DNA of 54,893 nt from the NCBI GenBank assembly GCA_038223055.1, contig JBBRHF010000003.1, positions 1 to 54,893 of the forward strand, in the 5' to 3' direction. The translations under genes were made by a program, and so were the position numbers. This document shows, piece after piece, positions 33,517-42,491 of this stretch. Within the stretch, counting starts at the first letter, position 1, and each line of letters starts with the position of its first letter. The DNA comes from JBBRHF01 sp038223055. Its GTDB lineage: Bacteria; Actinomycetota; Actinomycetes; JACCUZ01. The notes beneath the pieces were generated by a model. That model was not told the DNA's origin, searched no databases, and worked only from the letters and a program-made list of their open reading frames with translations.

Positions 33517-34778
33517 GTGGGCACCTCGGGTGTCGTTCGGCTGGTGGTGTTGCGGCGCGCGAGGTCGCGCGCCGCTGCGGTCAATGCCGCCTCGAGGAGA
33601 TCGAGGTCGGCACGGTCGAGCACTGCCGGCGGTGTGAGCCGTAGCACGGTGTGGGTGTTCAGTGAGTAAGACGTAATGACCCGCTTCTCGAGTAGGGCCA
33701 TCATGAACTCGGCAGCCAGGTCGGGCGCGGCGAAGTCGATGCCGATCAGCAGGCCCGCTCCTCGGACCTCACGGACGAGGTCGGGACAGTGCGCGGACAC
33801 CACCTCCGACGTCATTGCCAGCAGTTCACGCCCGAGGACGGCTGCCCGCTCCACCAGCCCCTCGCGGGCGATGACGCGGATGGTCTCGGTGGCTGCAACG
33901 GCTGCCAGCGGGTTCCCCGCGTACGTCGAGGAGTGCAGCAGCGGGTCCGCGTCCAGGGGCGCGAAGACGTCGTCGGTCGCGACGACCGCACCGACCGGGA
34001 TGACCCCGCCGCTGAGAATCTTCCCGACGAGCAGCACGTCCGGGACGACGTCCTCGGCATCGACGCCCCACCACCGGCCCAGCCGGCCGAGACCGGTCTG
34101 GATCTCGTCGGCCATGAACAGGGCGCCGGTCTGGGTGCATCGATCCCGCACCGCCCGGAGGTAGCCCGGCGGCGGGATCACCACGCCACCCTCGCCCTGG
34201 ACGGGCTCGAGCACGACGCAGGTCCGTGGCCCGTCACGGTCGAGCGCCCGGTCCAGGGCGGCTGCATCGCCGTACGGCACGAACTCGACGTCGGGCAGCA
34301 GCGGGGCGAACGGGGTGCGGTACTGCGCTCGGCCGGTGATGCTCAGCGCTCCGAGAGTCTTGCCGTGGAAGCCGCCGGTCATGGCGACCACTCGGGTGCG
34401 ACCGCCGAGGCGGGCCAGCTTGAGGCCGAGTTCGGTGGCCTCCGCGCCGGAGTTGGTCAGGAAGACGTGGTCCAGCCCAGGGGGCGCGGCGGCGGCCAGC
34501 GTCGCGGCGGCCTCCGCGAGCGGGGGGGTGGGCAGCAGCCGTGTGGCGAGCGGGTGCGTGTCCAGCTGGCGGTGCACGGCCGCGACGACGTCGGGGTGGC
34601 AGTGGCCCAGCAGGAACACGGCGTAGCCGCCGCAGTCCAGGTAGGCATTGCCGTGCTCGTCGTAGACCTTGGTGCCGGCCGAGCTGACCTCCAGCGGCGC
34701 ACCGATCAGGTCGGCAAGCACGGCGCTGGACTTGTTGACGTGGCGACGATAGAGGGCGAGGACCTCCGCGCGGCGCAC
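33504..34778 (-). CDS. Class III PLP-dependent aminotransferase
   Basis: Protein of 424 residues from GTG 34778, one base after the reductase stop. The motifs are complete: LTNSGAEATELGLKLAR, GGFHGKTLGALSITG, EPVQGEGGVVIPP, ADEIQTGLGRLG (Asp224) and the cofactor Lys253 in LLVGKILSGGVIP. Such enzymes move an amino group to an aldehyde or ketone. The neighbour upstream is a thioester-reductase-like SDR. In tambjamine synthesis a single fused protein (TamH) carries these two activities to turn a fatty acyl thioester into an amine. This pair could be a split version. Confidence 0.92.
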   Translation of the reverse strand: MRRAEVLALYRRHVNKSSAVLADLIGAPLEVSSAGTKVYDEHGNAYLDCGGYAVFLLGHCHPDVVAAVHRQLDTHPLATRLLPTPPLAEAAATLAAAAPPGLDHVFLTNSGAEATELGLKLARLGGRTRVVAMTGGFHGKTLGALSITGRAQYRTPFAPLLPDVEFVPYGDAAALDRALDRDGPRTCVVLEPVQGEGGVVIPPPGYLRAVRDRCTQTGALFMADEIQTGLGRLGRWWGVDAEDVVPDVLLVGKILSGGVIPVGAVVATDDVFAPLDADPLLHSSTYAGNPLAAVAATETIRVIAREGLVERAAVLGRELLAMTSEVVSAHCPDLVREVRGAGLLIGIDFAAPDLAAEFMMALLEKRVITSYSLNTHTVLRLTPPAVLDRADLDLLEAALTAAARDLARRNTTSRTTPEVPTCVP

Positions 34779-34779
34779 G

Positions 34780-35841
34780 TCAGGCGACCTTGCCGGCGCT
34801 GTCGCCGGCGCCGGCTGCTGTGCCGGCGCCGGTCTCTGCCGCCCAGAAGCGAAAGCTCCGCCGCAGCGACTCGCACGAGTCGGGCAGCGCCATGACGCCG
34901 GTGTCCTCCAGCTCGGGAAGGTCACTCGGCAGGGCCTCCTCCAGCGCCAGGTAGGCGGCGAAGAAGTCCAGCAGGCGGGTCACCGTCTGGCGCACGTGCG
35001 CGGGCAGGGCATGCAGGAACACGGGGGCGATGAGCCGGTCGAAGGTCTCCGGGTCGACGAAGCGCGGGGCGCTGACCGGAGCACCGGACTCGGCCGCCAC
35101 GTCGAGCAGGGCATCGACGGTGGCGGCAAGGGTCGGTGCCCTGCGGCCCGCCGTGAGCCACCACTCGCCGCCCACCCGGCCCTGCTCGACCAGGGTCGCG
35201 ATCGCGTCCGCGACGACGTCCTGGGGCACGACGTCGATCGGCCAGCGGGCATCGAACGGGATGATCGGCACGATGCCACGCAGGATCGCGTCGGCAACCT
35301 GGTGCAGACCCTGAAATCCAGAGGTCGCACCGGTGTGTGAGTCACCCATGACGATGGAGGGACGGGTGATGGTGTGGGCCAGGCCGCTGCTGCGGACCAG
35401 GTCCTCGGCGGCCCGCTTCGACGCGGCGTAGCGCACCGCCGTCCGACCGCGCCCGCCCTCTTCGCGGGCGTGCAGGTAGGCCGAGCTGACGTAGTAGACC
35501 GGTGTTCCGGCTGCGGCGGCGAAGTCCAGGACGTGACTGGTGCCCTCGACGTTGGTCCGCTGCAGGTCGGCGTCCGAGCCGTTGAAGTGGGTGACCGCAG
35601 CCGCATGGACGACGACGTCGACGCTGGACGCGACCCGGCTCCAGTCGATCGGGGCGAGTCCCAGGCGAGGCTGGGTCACGTCCCCGTGCAGGGCACTGAC
35701 CCCCGGCCCGCTGACGGGGCTGCGATGGGTGAGGCAGACGATATCCGCGCCGCCGGCACGCAGCCGGGGGAGCAGGGCCTGGCCGACGACGCCGGAGGCG
35801 CCGGTGAGCAGGACGGTACGCCGGGCGCTGTTCGGGCTCAT
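34780..35841 (-). CDS. Extended SDR, thioester-reductase/NAD_binding_4-like
   Basis: Protein of 353 residues. TGASGVVG (13-20) binds the cofactor, HAAAVTHFNGSDADLQRTNVEGT (80-101) is the pattern of male-sterility/thioester-reductase SDRs, and Tyr138 with Lys142 (YAASK) form the active pair after VYYVSSAYLH. The family includes fatty acyl and peptidyl thioester reductases, but also NAD epimerases, so the reaction is not certain. ATG 35841 has GGAGG six bases upstream; a 33-base upstream extension has no support. It is the first gene of the leftward operon and is divergent from the MMPL gene. Confidence 0.8.
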   Translation of the reverse strand: MSPNSARRTVLLTGASGVVGQALLPRLRAGGADIVCLTHRSPVSGPGVSALHGDVTQPRLGLAPIDWSRVASSVDVVVHAAAVTHFNGSDADLQRTNVEGTSHVLDFAAAAGTPVYYVSSAYLHAREEGGRGRTAVRYAASKRAAEDLVRSSGLAHTITRPSIVMGDSHTGATSGFQGLHQVADAILRGIVPIIPFDARWPIDVVPQDVVADAIATLVEQGRVGGEWWLTAGRRAPTLAATVDALLDVAAESGAPVSAPRFVDPETFDRLIAPVFLHALPAHVRQTVTRLLDFFAAYLALEEALPSDLPELEDTGVMALPDSCESLRRSFRFWAAETGAGTAAGAGDSAGKVA

Positions 35842-35880
35842 GGTGCCTCCATTTGGGTTGCTCGGGTCGGGCACCGATCA

Positions 35881-35925
35881 GAGGGCCGGGGCGCCATCCA
35901 GATACGCCGTATCCGGGCGGCCCTC
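35881..35925. promoter_or_regulatory. Nested palindromes in the divergent promoter region of the biosynthetic operon
   Basis: GATAC-GCC-GTATC at 35901-35913 is a perfect palindrome nested in a wider inverted repeat, GAGGGCC (35881-35887) and GGCCCTC (35919-35925). It lies in the 127-base gap between the reductase and MMPL start codons, where one regulator could control both. No regulator gene is present in the cluster. Confidence 0.5.
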
Positions 35926-35968
35926 GGGCGCTCTGAACAGGAAGTGCTCGTGCGCTAAGGAGATGTCC

Positions 35969-38317
35969 ATGCTCGAGTTCGTGGCAGCGTTCGCGATCAG
36001 GCATCGGGTGGCCGTGCTGGTCGCCACGCCGTTGTTGCTGGTGTTGGCCGGCTTCGCCGGCGCGGGGGTCGCCGGCCGGCTCGGGTCCGGCGGCTTCCAC
36101 GCCCCTGCCGACGAGTCCACCCGCGCGCAGGGCGTCGTCGACAGCGGGTTCGACGCCGGTCCGGCCAACCTGGTCCTCCTGGTCAGCGCGCCACGCGGTG
36201 TCGACGAATCCGCGGTGGCCATAGCGGGGCGCGCCCTGAGCGCCCGGCTCGCGGCCGAGCCCGGGATCGGGGCCGTGGTGTCCTCCTGGTCGCCGGGCCG
36301 GCCCGCCGCGCTGCGCTCGACCGACGGCCGGTCGGGCCTGATCGCGGCACGGGTGCTCGGGAACGAGGACCGGGTCGCGACGCGGGTCAAGGCGTTGTAC
36401 GCCGACTACAGCGGCACTCGGGACGGCCTGCGGGTGCAGGTGGGTGGCCAGCCCGCGGCCGAGCGCGAGCTCGTGGCTGCCAGTGAGCGCGACCTGCGCC
36501 GCAGTGAGATGGCGGCGACCCCGGTCGTGGTCCTGGTGCTGCTGCTGGTGTTCGGCGGCGCGGTGGCGGCCGCGCTGCCGCTCGTCGTGGGCGTGGTGGC
36601 GGTCCTCGGGACGCTGGCGGTGCTCGCGGTGCTGGCCACGCTCACCGACGTGTCGGTTTTCGCGCTGAACATCACGACCGCCCTGGGTTTCGGGCTCGCC
36701 GTGGACTATGGCCTGTTCGTCGTCACCCGGTTCCGGGAGGAGCTTGACGCGGGGCGGACGACGGACGACGCGGTCCGGGCGACGGTGACCAGCGCCGGAC
36801 GCACCGTGTTGTTCTCCGCGCTGACCGTCGCCATCTCGCTGGCGTCGCTGCTCGTGTTCCCGCTCTACTACCTGCGCTCGTTCGCTTACGCCGGGATCGC
36901 CGTGGTTGGGCTCGCGGCGGCCGGCGCGGTGGTGGTGCTGCCGGCTCTGCTTGCGACGCTCGGTGCCCGGGTGGACGCCCTGTCGCTGCGGGGTCTCACC
37001 CGGCGCATCGGCGGCCCCGGGGGCAGGCACCGCGCCCCGGTCGACACGCGCGGCGGGCGGGTGCGCACCGGCACCGGGTTCTGGCACCGCCTGGCCACGT
37101 TCGTGATGCGCCGGCCCCTGCCGGTGGCGGTGGCCGTGGTGGCCCTGTTGCTCGTGCTGGGTGCTCCGTTCACGCAGGCGCGGTTCGCGTTGCCCGACGA
37201 CCGGCTCGCGCCGGTGTCCAGCGAGGCGCACCAGGTCGCGCAGGCGCTGCGCGAGGGCTACCCCCGGGTGGCCGCGGACGCGGCGTTCGTCGTGGCGCCG
37301 AGGCTTCCCGGCGGCGCCGGCCGCTGGGGCAGCGTGGAGGCCTATGCGATCGCGCTGTCCCGGGTCCGTGGCGTCGACGGGGTCGAGGCGATGACCGGTG
37401 CCTACGCGCACGGCGCCCTGACCCGCGTGGCGACCAGGCCGGACCCGCGCTTCCTCGCCCGGGACGGGTCCGCGTCGTGGTTCTCGTTGCGGACCCGGAT
37501 CGAGGCATATTCGCCCGCCGGCGAACGTCTGGTGCGCGACGTGCGCGCGGTGCCGGCGGGCTTCCCGACGTACGTCGGTGGGAATGCCGCCCACCTGGTC
37601 GACACCAAGGCGACGCTGGGTCGTGGTCTGCCCTATGCGTTGCTGGTCATCGGTCTGTCCACCCTGCTCGTGCTGTTCCTGTTCACCGGCAGCGTCCTCG
37701 TGCCGGTGAAGGCGGTCGTGCTCAACCTGCTCAGCCTCACGGCGACCTTCGGGGCGATGGTGTGGGGCTTCCAGGACGGGCACCTGCGTCCGCTGGTCGG
37801 CGACTTCCAGCTCACCGGGACCCTCGAGCTGACCACGCCGATCCTGATGTTCTGCATCGCGTTCGGGCTCTCGATGGACTACGAGGTCTTCCTGCTGTCG
37901 CGGATCAAGGAGGAGTGGGATCGAACCGGTGACAACGCCTCGGCCGTTGCTCTCGGCCTGGAGCGCACCGGCCGGCTGATCACGTCGGCGGCGCTCGTGG
38001 TCGTCGTGGTGCTGCTCGCGTTGGCCACGTCGTCGAACACCATGCTCAAGCTGCTGGGTGTCGGGCTGGCGCTGGCGGTCGCGGTGGACGCGACGCTGGT
38101 GCGGGGGCTGCTGGTGCCGGCGTTCATGCGGCTGGCCGGCCGGGCCAACTGGTGGGCGCCGGCACCGCTTCGGCGGCTGCACGCGCGGTTCGGGTTGAGC
38201 GAGGCTGCTCCGGCAGCGGCAGCGGCAGCGGCTCCGGCCGCGGCCGCGGACCGCGTGGACTCGACCGGTCAGCCGACCGTCTGCACGGGGGGCGACGGAG
38301 TCGCCATCGTCGCGTAG
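35969..38317 (+). CDS. MMPL/RND-family exporter
   Basis: Protein of 782 residues with the two-fold MMPL plan: an N-terminal membrane segment, a large outside loop, a bundle of five segments, and the same again. Proton-relay residues are in LGFGLAVDYGLFVVTRF near 245 and FGLSMDYEVFLLSRI near 635. The Ala-rich tail is probably disordered. ATG 35969 has AAGGAG at ideal distance; the in-frame ATG at 35963 directly abuts it. Such proteins export hydrophobic lipids or natural products using the proton gradient. It is divergent from the biosynthetic operon and is its likely exporter. Confidence 0.9.
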   Translation: MLEFVAAFAIRHRVAVLVATPLLLVLAGFAGAGVAGRLGSGGFHAPADESTRAQGVVDSGFDAGPANLVLLVSAPRGVDESAVAIAGRALSARLAAEPGIGAVVSSWSPGRPAALRSTDGRSGLIAARVLGNEDRVATRVKALYADYSGTRDGLRVQVGGQPAAERELVAASERDLRRSEMAATPVVVLVLLLVFGGAVAAALPLVVGVVAVLGTLAVLAVLATLTDVSVFALNITTALGFGLAVDYGLFVVTRFREELDAGRTTDDAVRATVTSAGRTVLFSALTVAISLASLLVFPLYYLRSFAYAGIAVVGLAAAGAVVVLPALLATLGARVDALSLRGLTRRIGGPGGRHRAPVDTRGGRVRTGTGFWHRLATFVMRRPLPVAVAVVALLLVLGAPFTQARFALPDDRLAPVSSEAHQVAQALREGYPRVAADAAFVVAPRLPGGAGRWGSVEAYAIALSRVRGVDGVEAMTGAYAHGALTRVATRPDPRFLARDGSASWFSLRTRIEAYSPAGERLVRDVRAVPAGFPTYVGGNAAHLVDTKATLGRGLPYALLVIGLSTLLVLFLFTGSVLVPVKAVVLNLLSLTATFGAMVWGFQDGHLRPLVGDFQLTGTLELTTPILMFCIAFGLSMDYEVFLLSRIKEEWDRTGDNASAVALGLERTGRLITSAALVVVVVLLALATSSNTMLKLLGVGLALAVAVDATLVRGLLVPAFMRLAGRANWWAPAPLRRLHARFGLSEAAPAAAAAAAPAAAADRVDSTGQPTVCTGGDGVAIVA

Positions 38318-38859
38318 GCGCCGTTGAAGAACGCCAACGGCTCGGCGGCCTCGCTGCGGCCCAGGTCGAGCACGCGCCCGATGAGGACCATGTGGTCACC
38401 CGCGCCCACCCGCTCGGCGACAGCACACTCCAGCCAGGCGAGGCAGCCGCGGATGACCGGCGCGCCGGTCGCGCGTCCCGGTGACCAGTCCACGGCGTCG
38501 AACTGGGCCCGGCCGCTGGGCCGCGCCGGGTTCGCGAACCACCCCGCCACATCCTGCTGCCCGGCGCTGAGGACCGACACCGCGAACTGGTGGGTTCGGT
38601 CCAGCAGGCGGCGCATCTCGCTGTCCCGGCGCACGCAGACCAGCGCCAACAGCGGATCCAGGGATACCGAGGTGAAGGCGTTCGCGGTCATCCCCCGGCC
38701 CTCGCTGCCCCTCAGAGCAGTCACCACCGTCACGCCGGTGGTGAACAGGCCCGCAACCTCGCGATAGGCGCCGGGGTCGAGCCGGTGCGGCTCGGCCGCG
38801 CGGTGCTGGCGGTGCCGGTCGAGGTCTACGGGGGTTCCCGCCACGGTGGGCTCCTTCAC
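38269..38859 (-). CDS. Flavin reductase-like protein
   Basis: Protein of 196 residues. YREVAGLFTTGVTVVTAL, GMTANAFTSVSLDPLLALVCV and the C-terminal AGDHMVLIGRVLDL are typical of NAD(P)H:flavin oxidoreductases that supply reduced FMN or FAD to two-component monooxygenases. No partner monooxygenase is in the window, so it may serve the P450/oxidoreductase chemistry or a distant enzyme. The last 49 bases overlap the end of the convergent MMPL gene, an unusually deep overlap. Confidence 0.88.
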   Translation of the reverse strand: MKEPTVAGTPVDLDRHRQHRAAEPHRLDPGAYREVAGLFTTGVTVVTALRGSEGRGMTANAFTSVSLDPLLALVCVRRDSEMRRLLDRTHQFAVSVLSAGQQDVAGWFANPARPSGRAQFDAVDWSPGRATGAPVIRGCLAWLECAVAERVGAGDHMVLIGRVLDLGRSEAAEPLAFFNGAYATMATPSPPVQTVG

Positions 38860-38937
38860 GGAGATGGTGTCGCTGCTCAGATCCCGGGAATGGCTGCCGG
38901 AATACGTGCGCCGGGGCCCGGTCGAGCACAGACGGAA

Positions 38938-38972
38938 CCGCCCGCACCGCGCTGGGTGCGCGATGCGGGCGG
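38938..38972 (-). terminator. GC-rich hairpin downstream of the fibronectin-type gene
   Basis: CCGCCCGCA and TGCGGGCGG form a perfect 9-bp stem, extended inward by CGCG pairing, 46 bases beyond the stop of the secreted protein gene. No T-run follows, which is usual in high-GC actinobacterial terminators. Confidence 0.55.
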
Positions 38973-39017
38973 TGGGTTGTGCCGTTGCGGTGTGGCCGCT
39001 CCTGATCTATCCGTTGT

Positions 39018-41360
39018 CTATCCGTTCGCGACCGTGGTCGGTCCGGCGGTGCCGCCGAGGTTGGAGTCGGCGAACACCGTGCCGGGGTTGGTCCGGGGCA
39101 GGGTCGCACCGGCGCGGATGCGCAGGGTCCACACCCCACCGACCTCCGGCGGCGCGGCCGCCGTCACAGCGGCCGTCCCGTAGACGGTGGACACGCCGGC
39201 GGCGTTCGGCGCGGAGCGCACCGTGATGACGCTGCCGACGGTGCCAGCGGTGCCGGTGACGCGGAACTCACCGGTCTTCCACCTAGCGGTGCCGATCGTC
39301 ACGGTGTCGGACTTGGGGGTGACCAGCACCTCGTCCTTGCGGGTGGAGCCACCCATGGTGACCGTGAGCTGGAACGTCAGAGCCTTGTTCGACATCGGGT
39401 GCTTGTAGAAGGGCAGCGTGAAGCTGGCGTCCAGGGTGGTCGCGCCGGTGAGCGTGACCTTGTCCGGGTCGGTCGCGTCGATCGGCTTGGCCGTCCCGGT
39501 CTGCAGCTGGGTCCACTGGTAGGTGTCTCCGGCGGTGGAGCCGGCCCCCGACAGGCTGACCTTGGTGTTGCGAACGACGCCAGTCTGATCGGGCCCGGCC
39601 TTGGCGACGAGGGCTCCCAGCGGGCTGAGCGGGCCGAGCTTGGCCGACTCCGCTCCGTAGCCATTGGCGTTCTTCGCTGCGACGGTGAAGAAGTACGGCG
39701 TGCCCTCGCTCAGGCCGTCGACGACGAGTGTCTTGTCGGTCGTCTCCTTTGGCCCGGACCGCTTCGCGCCGTCCTTGTCGTAGACCTGCACGGCGTACCC
39801 GGTGATGCTCGGGTCGTCGGCGGTCCAGCTCAGAGTGATCTGGCCCTCGCCGACCACCGGGTCACCGAAGGCCGGCGTGGCGGGAGTCGGCGTGTTCGAG
39901 ATGAGGAACGTGAGCTCGGAGACGGCCGAGACGTTGCCGAACGGGTCGATCGCGACGGACTTCACCACGGTGACCGGGCCGTCGACGGTGAACGGGGCGG
40001 TGAAGAGGGTGGCCCCCGCGGAGGGGGTGTCGACCTGGATCGGGTCGGAGCCGTCGGTGGTGTAGTAGATCTCGGAGTTGGGCTCGTTCGCCGCCAGGGT
40101 GACCTGCTGCGGCACCGCGAACGACCCGCCGTTGGGCGAGGCGGACACGGTCGGCGGGGTCACGTCGACCTCGAGAACCGCGGGGACGGCCGGGAAGGTC
40201 TGCCCGACGCTGGAGACGGAGACGACCTCGAAGTCGTAGGTCTCCCCGCTGGCCAGGCCCGTGATGGTCGTGCCCTTGGCGGCCTGGCCGGTGATGCGCC
40301 GGCCGATCTCGACCTGCTCGCCGTTGCTGCTCGACGTGGCGACCGCGGTCGCCCGGTAGCCGGTGATGGCGGGAGTGCCGGGCAGCGCCGTGGCCGGCGT
40401 CCAGGTGATCTTCACCCCGCCGGAGACGTTCGCGGCGCGCACGTCGGTGGGCCCGGGCGGGCCGGACTGCAGCGGGCCGTTGGGGCAGCCGCCCATGCCG
40501 GGTCCGCCGAGCTCGCCGAACTCGGCGATCGTGATGCCCTGGCGGTTGGCGTCCGCGTCGGTGAGCTCCCAGGACAGCAGCCGCTCGCCGGTCGCGTCGG
40601 CCGCGATCTTCGCAACTGCTGGGTCGTCGAAGATGTAGGTGGCGGTGAAGGTGTGCTTGGCGTCGTCGAACTCCAGCATCGAGGAGTAGCCACCCTTGGG
40701 GGCCGGGGTCATCGGGCCGGGCACGGCCCGGACGTCGCGGCGGCCGACCGCGGTGTCGGTCAGTGCCGGCTCGACGATGCGCTGCTCGGTGTTGTCCTTG
40801 ATCACGTCGGGGCCGATGTGCCCGGTGACGGTGACCGTGGATCCGGCCAGAGTCGAGCCGGCGTCGACGTAGCCGTCCTGCACCTTGGTCTCGCCGCCGT
40901 CGGAGTTGCCGTTCGGACCGGCGAAGCTGATGGAGGCGACGTCGCCGGGTTGGATGTCCGGGGTGACGTTCACGCCGGTGCCGGCGCCCCAGCAGACGCC
41001 GCCGGGGTGGTTGATCTCGAAGGCGACGTCGCCCTCCGCGACGACGCTGCTGGCGGAGCCGACCACGCCCACGCCGGCCCGGGTGATCTTGACCGTGGCA
41101 GTCTCACCGACGTGGTTCTGATAGCCCTCCACCGCGATGAAGTCCCGGTCGGGGAACACCACCAGGTTGTCGGGGAACACCGGGACCGCGGCCGAGGCGC
41201 TGGTGGCGGTCACGAGGCCGGTGACGCACAGGCTGGTGGCGAGGGCGCCGACGAGGGCGATGCGGTTTCTTCGCGAGCGGCGTGGCGTGGGGGAAAGACT
41301 CGGTGCGACGGGCGGCGCGGTCGGGCGCGCGTGGTTGGTTGCGCGGTTGGTTGATGGCAC
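39018..41360 (-). CDS. Secreted fibronectin-type III and chitobiase-like repeat protein
   Basis: Protein of 780 residues. A long N-region and signal peptide (cleavage near 58, after TSASA) are followed by a beta domain (60-290) with NLVVFPDRDFIAVEGY. Next come a fibronectin III domain (295-390, GPPGPTDVRAANVSGGVKITW) and a chitobiase C-terminal-like domain (395-485) with EIYYTTDGSDP. A second fibronectin III domain (490-580) has GQITLSWTADDPSITGY. A PKD-like region with AGPDQTG follows, and then a C-terminal beta domain. It is built entirely from surface-display modules with no catalytic site that I can see, so adhesion or matrix binding is likely. Confidence 0.8.
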   Translation of the reverse strand: MPSTNRATNHARPTAPPVAPSLSPTPRRSRRNRIALVGALATSLCVTGLVTATSASAAVPVFPDNLVVFPDRDFIAVEGYQNHVGETATVKITRAGVGVVGSASSVVAEGDVAFEINHPGGVCWGAGTGVNVTPDIQPGDVASISFAGPNGNSDGGETKVQDGYVDAGSTLAGSTVTVTGHIGPDVIKDNTEQRIVEPALTDTAVGRRDVRAVPGPMTPAPKGGYSSMLEFDDAKHTFTATYIFDDPAVAKIAADATGERLLSWELTDADANRQGITIAEFGELGGPGMGGCPNGPLQSGPPGPTDVRAANVSGGVKITWTPATALPGTPAITGYRATAVATSSSNGEQVEIGRRITGQAAKGTTITGLASGETYDFEVVSVSSVGQTFPAVPAVLEVDVTPPTVSASPNGGSFAVPQQVTLAANEPNSEIYYTTDGSDPIQVDTPSAGATLFTAPFTVDGPVTVVKSVAIDPFGNVSAVSELTFLISNTPTPATPAFGDPVVGEGQITLSWTADDPSITGYAVQVYDKDGAKRSGPKETTDKTLVVDGLSEGTPYFFTVAAKNANGYGAESAKLGPLSPLGALVAKAGPDQTGVVRNTKVSLSGAGSTAGDTYQWTQLQTGTAKPIDATDPDKVTLTGATTLDASFTLPFYKHPMSNKALTFQLTVTMGGSTRKDEVLVTPKSDTVTIGTARWKTGEFRVTGTAGTVGSVITVRSAPNAAGVSTVYGTAAVTAAAPPEVGGVWTLRIRAGATLPRTNPGTVFADSNLGGTAGPTTVANG

Positions 41361-41494
41361 GGGAACTCCTGGTGTGGACGTTTTCGGGGAGGTGGACGTG
41401 GCGACACGCGCCCGGGCGCTGAGGGCGCGCTGGGGCGTGGACGGGGCGGGACGGGTCAGTCGGACTGGTCAGTCGGACGGGGCGGGACGAGCCG
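41361..41494. other. Upstream region of the fibronectin-type gene
   Basis: No gene is seen. The stretch includes the likely promoter of the secreted protein gene and a run of short GGACGGGGCGGGAC-like G-rich repeats near 41435-41490. No -10 or -35 was assigned. Confidence 0.3.
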
Positions 41495-41947
41495 TCAGGC
41501 GACGGGGGGGCCGCGTTCGAGCGGCGCGCTCTCCCGCCGCAAGGCGATCGCGCCGGGCGACTCCCGGTTCGCGCGACCGCCAGGGGGCAGGACAGGAGTC
41601 GGGTTCGCCGAGGCGAGCCGGAGCCACTGTCCCGTCGCGCCACGTCGCAGCGGCGGCGCCGGGCTGCGGTGAACCGCGTGCACGGTTGCGCTCCGGTGAA
41701 GGGTCGCGTGCACGGTCGCGGGTTGGGCTGGGCGTCGGCTATCGGGCGTCTGTGTGGTGCATGGGGACGGTGCGCAGGCGCTCTGGCGCTCGACACCGTG
41801 GCCGGAGCGGTCGACGGCCGCGGACGCGCTTGCCATCGTCGCGGTGACAGGAAGCATCACGAAAAGGATGAGCATCGCCGCGATCCAGCGTGAGGCCGCG
41901 ACAGTCGGGCCGGTCAGGGTGGAACGGCGTCCCAGCGCTGCGGCCAC
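41495..41947 (-). CDS. Small exported hypothetical protein
   Basis: Protein of 150 residues from GTG 41947, preceded by GGGAGAG. A membrane or signal segment (about 20-45, WIAAMLILFVMLPVTATMA) is followed by a Cys pair (SACAPSPC) and a His/Pro/Arg-rich, probably disordered tail. I do not recognise it. The His and Cys content and nearness to csoR allow a copper-binding role, but this is only a guess. The ORF could be partly spurious because its tail is low in complexity. Confidence 0.4.
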   Translation of the reverse strand: MAAALGRRSTLTGPTVAASRWIAAMLILFVMLPVTATMASASAAVDRSGHGVERQSACAPSPCTTQTPDSRRPAQPATVHATLHRSATVHAVHRSPAPPLRRGATGQWLRLASANPTPVLPPGGRANRESPGAIALRRESAPLERGPPVA

Positions 41948-42164
41948 GACTCTCCCTTCAGGTTTCCTTGATGCCCGAAACCGTAGTTTTGTCGCTGCAC
42001 CCGTGGAAAACCTGACGACGGCCTCTTGGAAGGGCGGAGTACGTCGCACCGGGGTCTCGTGTCGGCCGACCCAGCCGCGGCAGTGGACCGGTTGCGCGCG
42101 GCGATTCGCACCACCTGGCCGGTCCACTTCGACGGTGGACGTTGTGTGTTCGGCCAGCGACAAA

Positions 42165-42455
42165 GGCCCACCACCCGCCCATCACGCTGGAGGGGCTTCA
42201 CGACATCGACCTCGCCGGCGGGCAGCACCTCGGCGATGACCTCGTCGATGCCGACCTCGGCGGCGACCGCGCGGGCTGCTCTGGCGTTGTCGCCGGTGAG
42301 CAGGACAGGGGACAGGCCCAGCCGGCGCAGCTCGGCGACCGCTTCGGCTGAGGTTTCCTTGACCGAGTCGGCGACGACCAGCACCCCGCGTACGGCGCCA
42401 TCCCAGCCCACCCACACCGGCGTGCGGCCCGCCGCATCCGCGGAAGGCGAGCGAT
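42165..42455 (-). pseudogene. Copper-type P1B-ATPase fragment
   Basis: About 80 codons match the hinge and part of the nucleotide domain of a CopA-like pump: GAVRGVLVVADSVKETSAEAV, LLTGDNARAARAVAAEVGI and EVLPAGEVDVVKPLQRDGRVVG. A normal protein would continue into the GDGVNDAPAL motif. Here the similarity stops and unrelated codons follow. The front, with the DKTGT phosphorylation site and CPC motif, is also missing. It lies just downstream of csoR in the same orientation, the usual csoR-copA order, so it is the wreck of the copper pump once controlled by that regulator. Confidence 0.7.
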
Positions 42456-42491
42456 GGCGGCGGATGCCTCCTTGAGCTTCGCTTCCGCCGT

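Noticed and set aside
35342..38182. 946-residue reverse open frame over the MMPL gene
   Set aside because: Arg/His/Gln-rich shadow of the exporter, which is clearly the real gene.
39399..41354. 651-residue forward open frame
   Set aside because: Antisense to the fibronectin-type gene, with a Gly/Asp/Val/Arg-biased composition and no domain.
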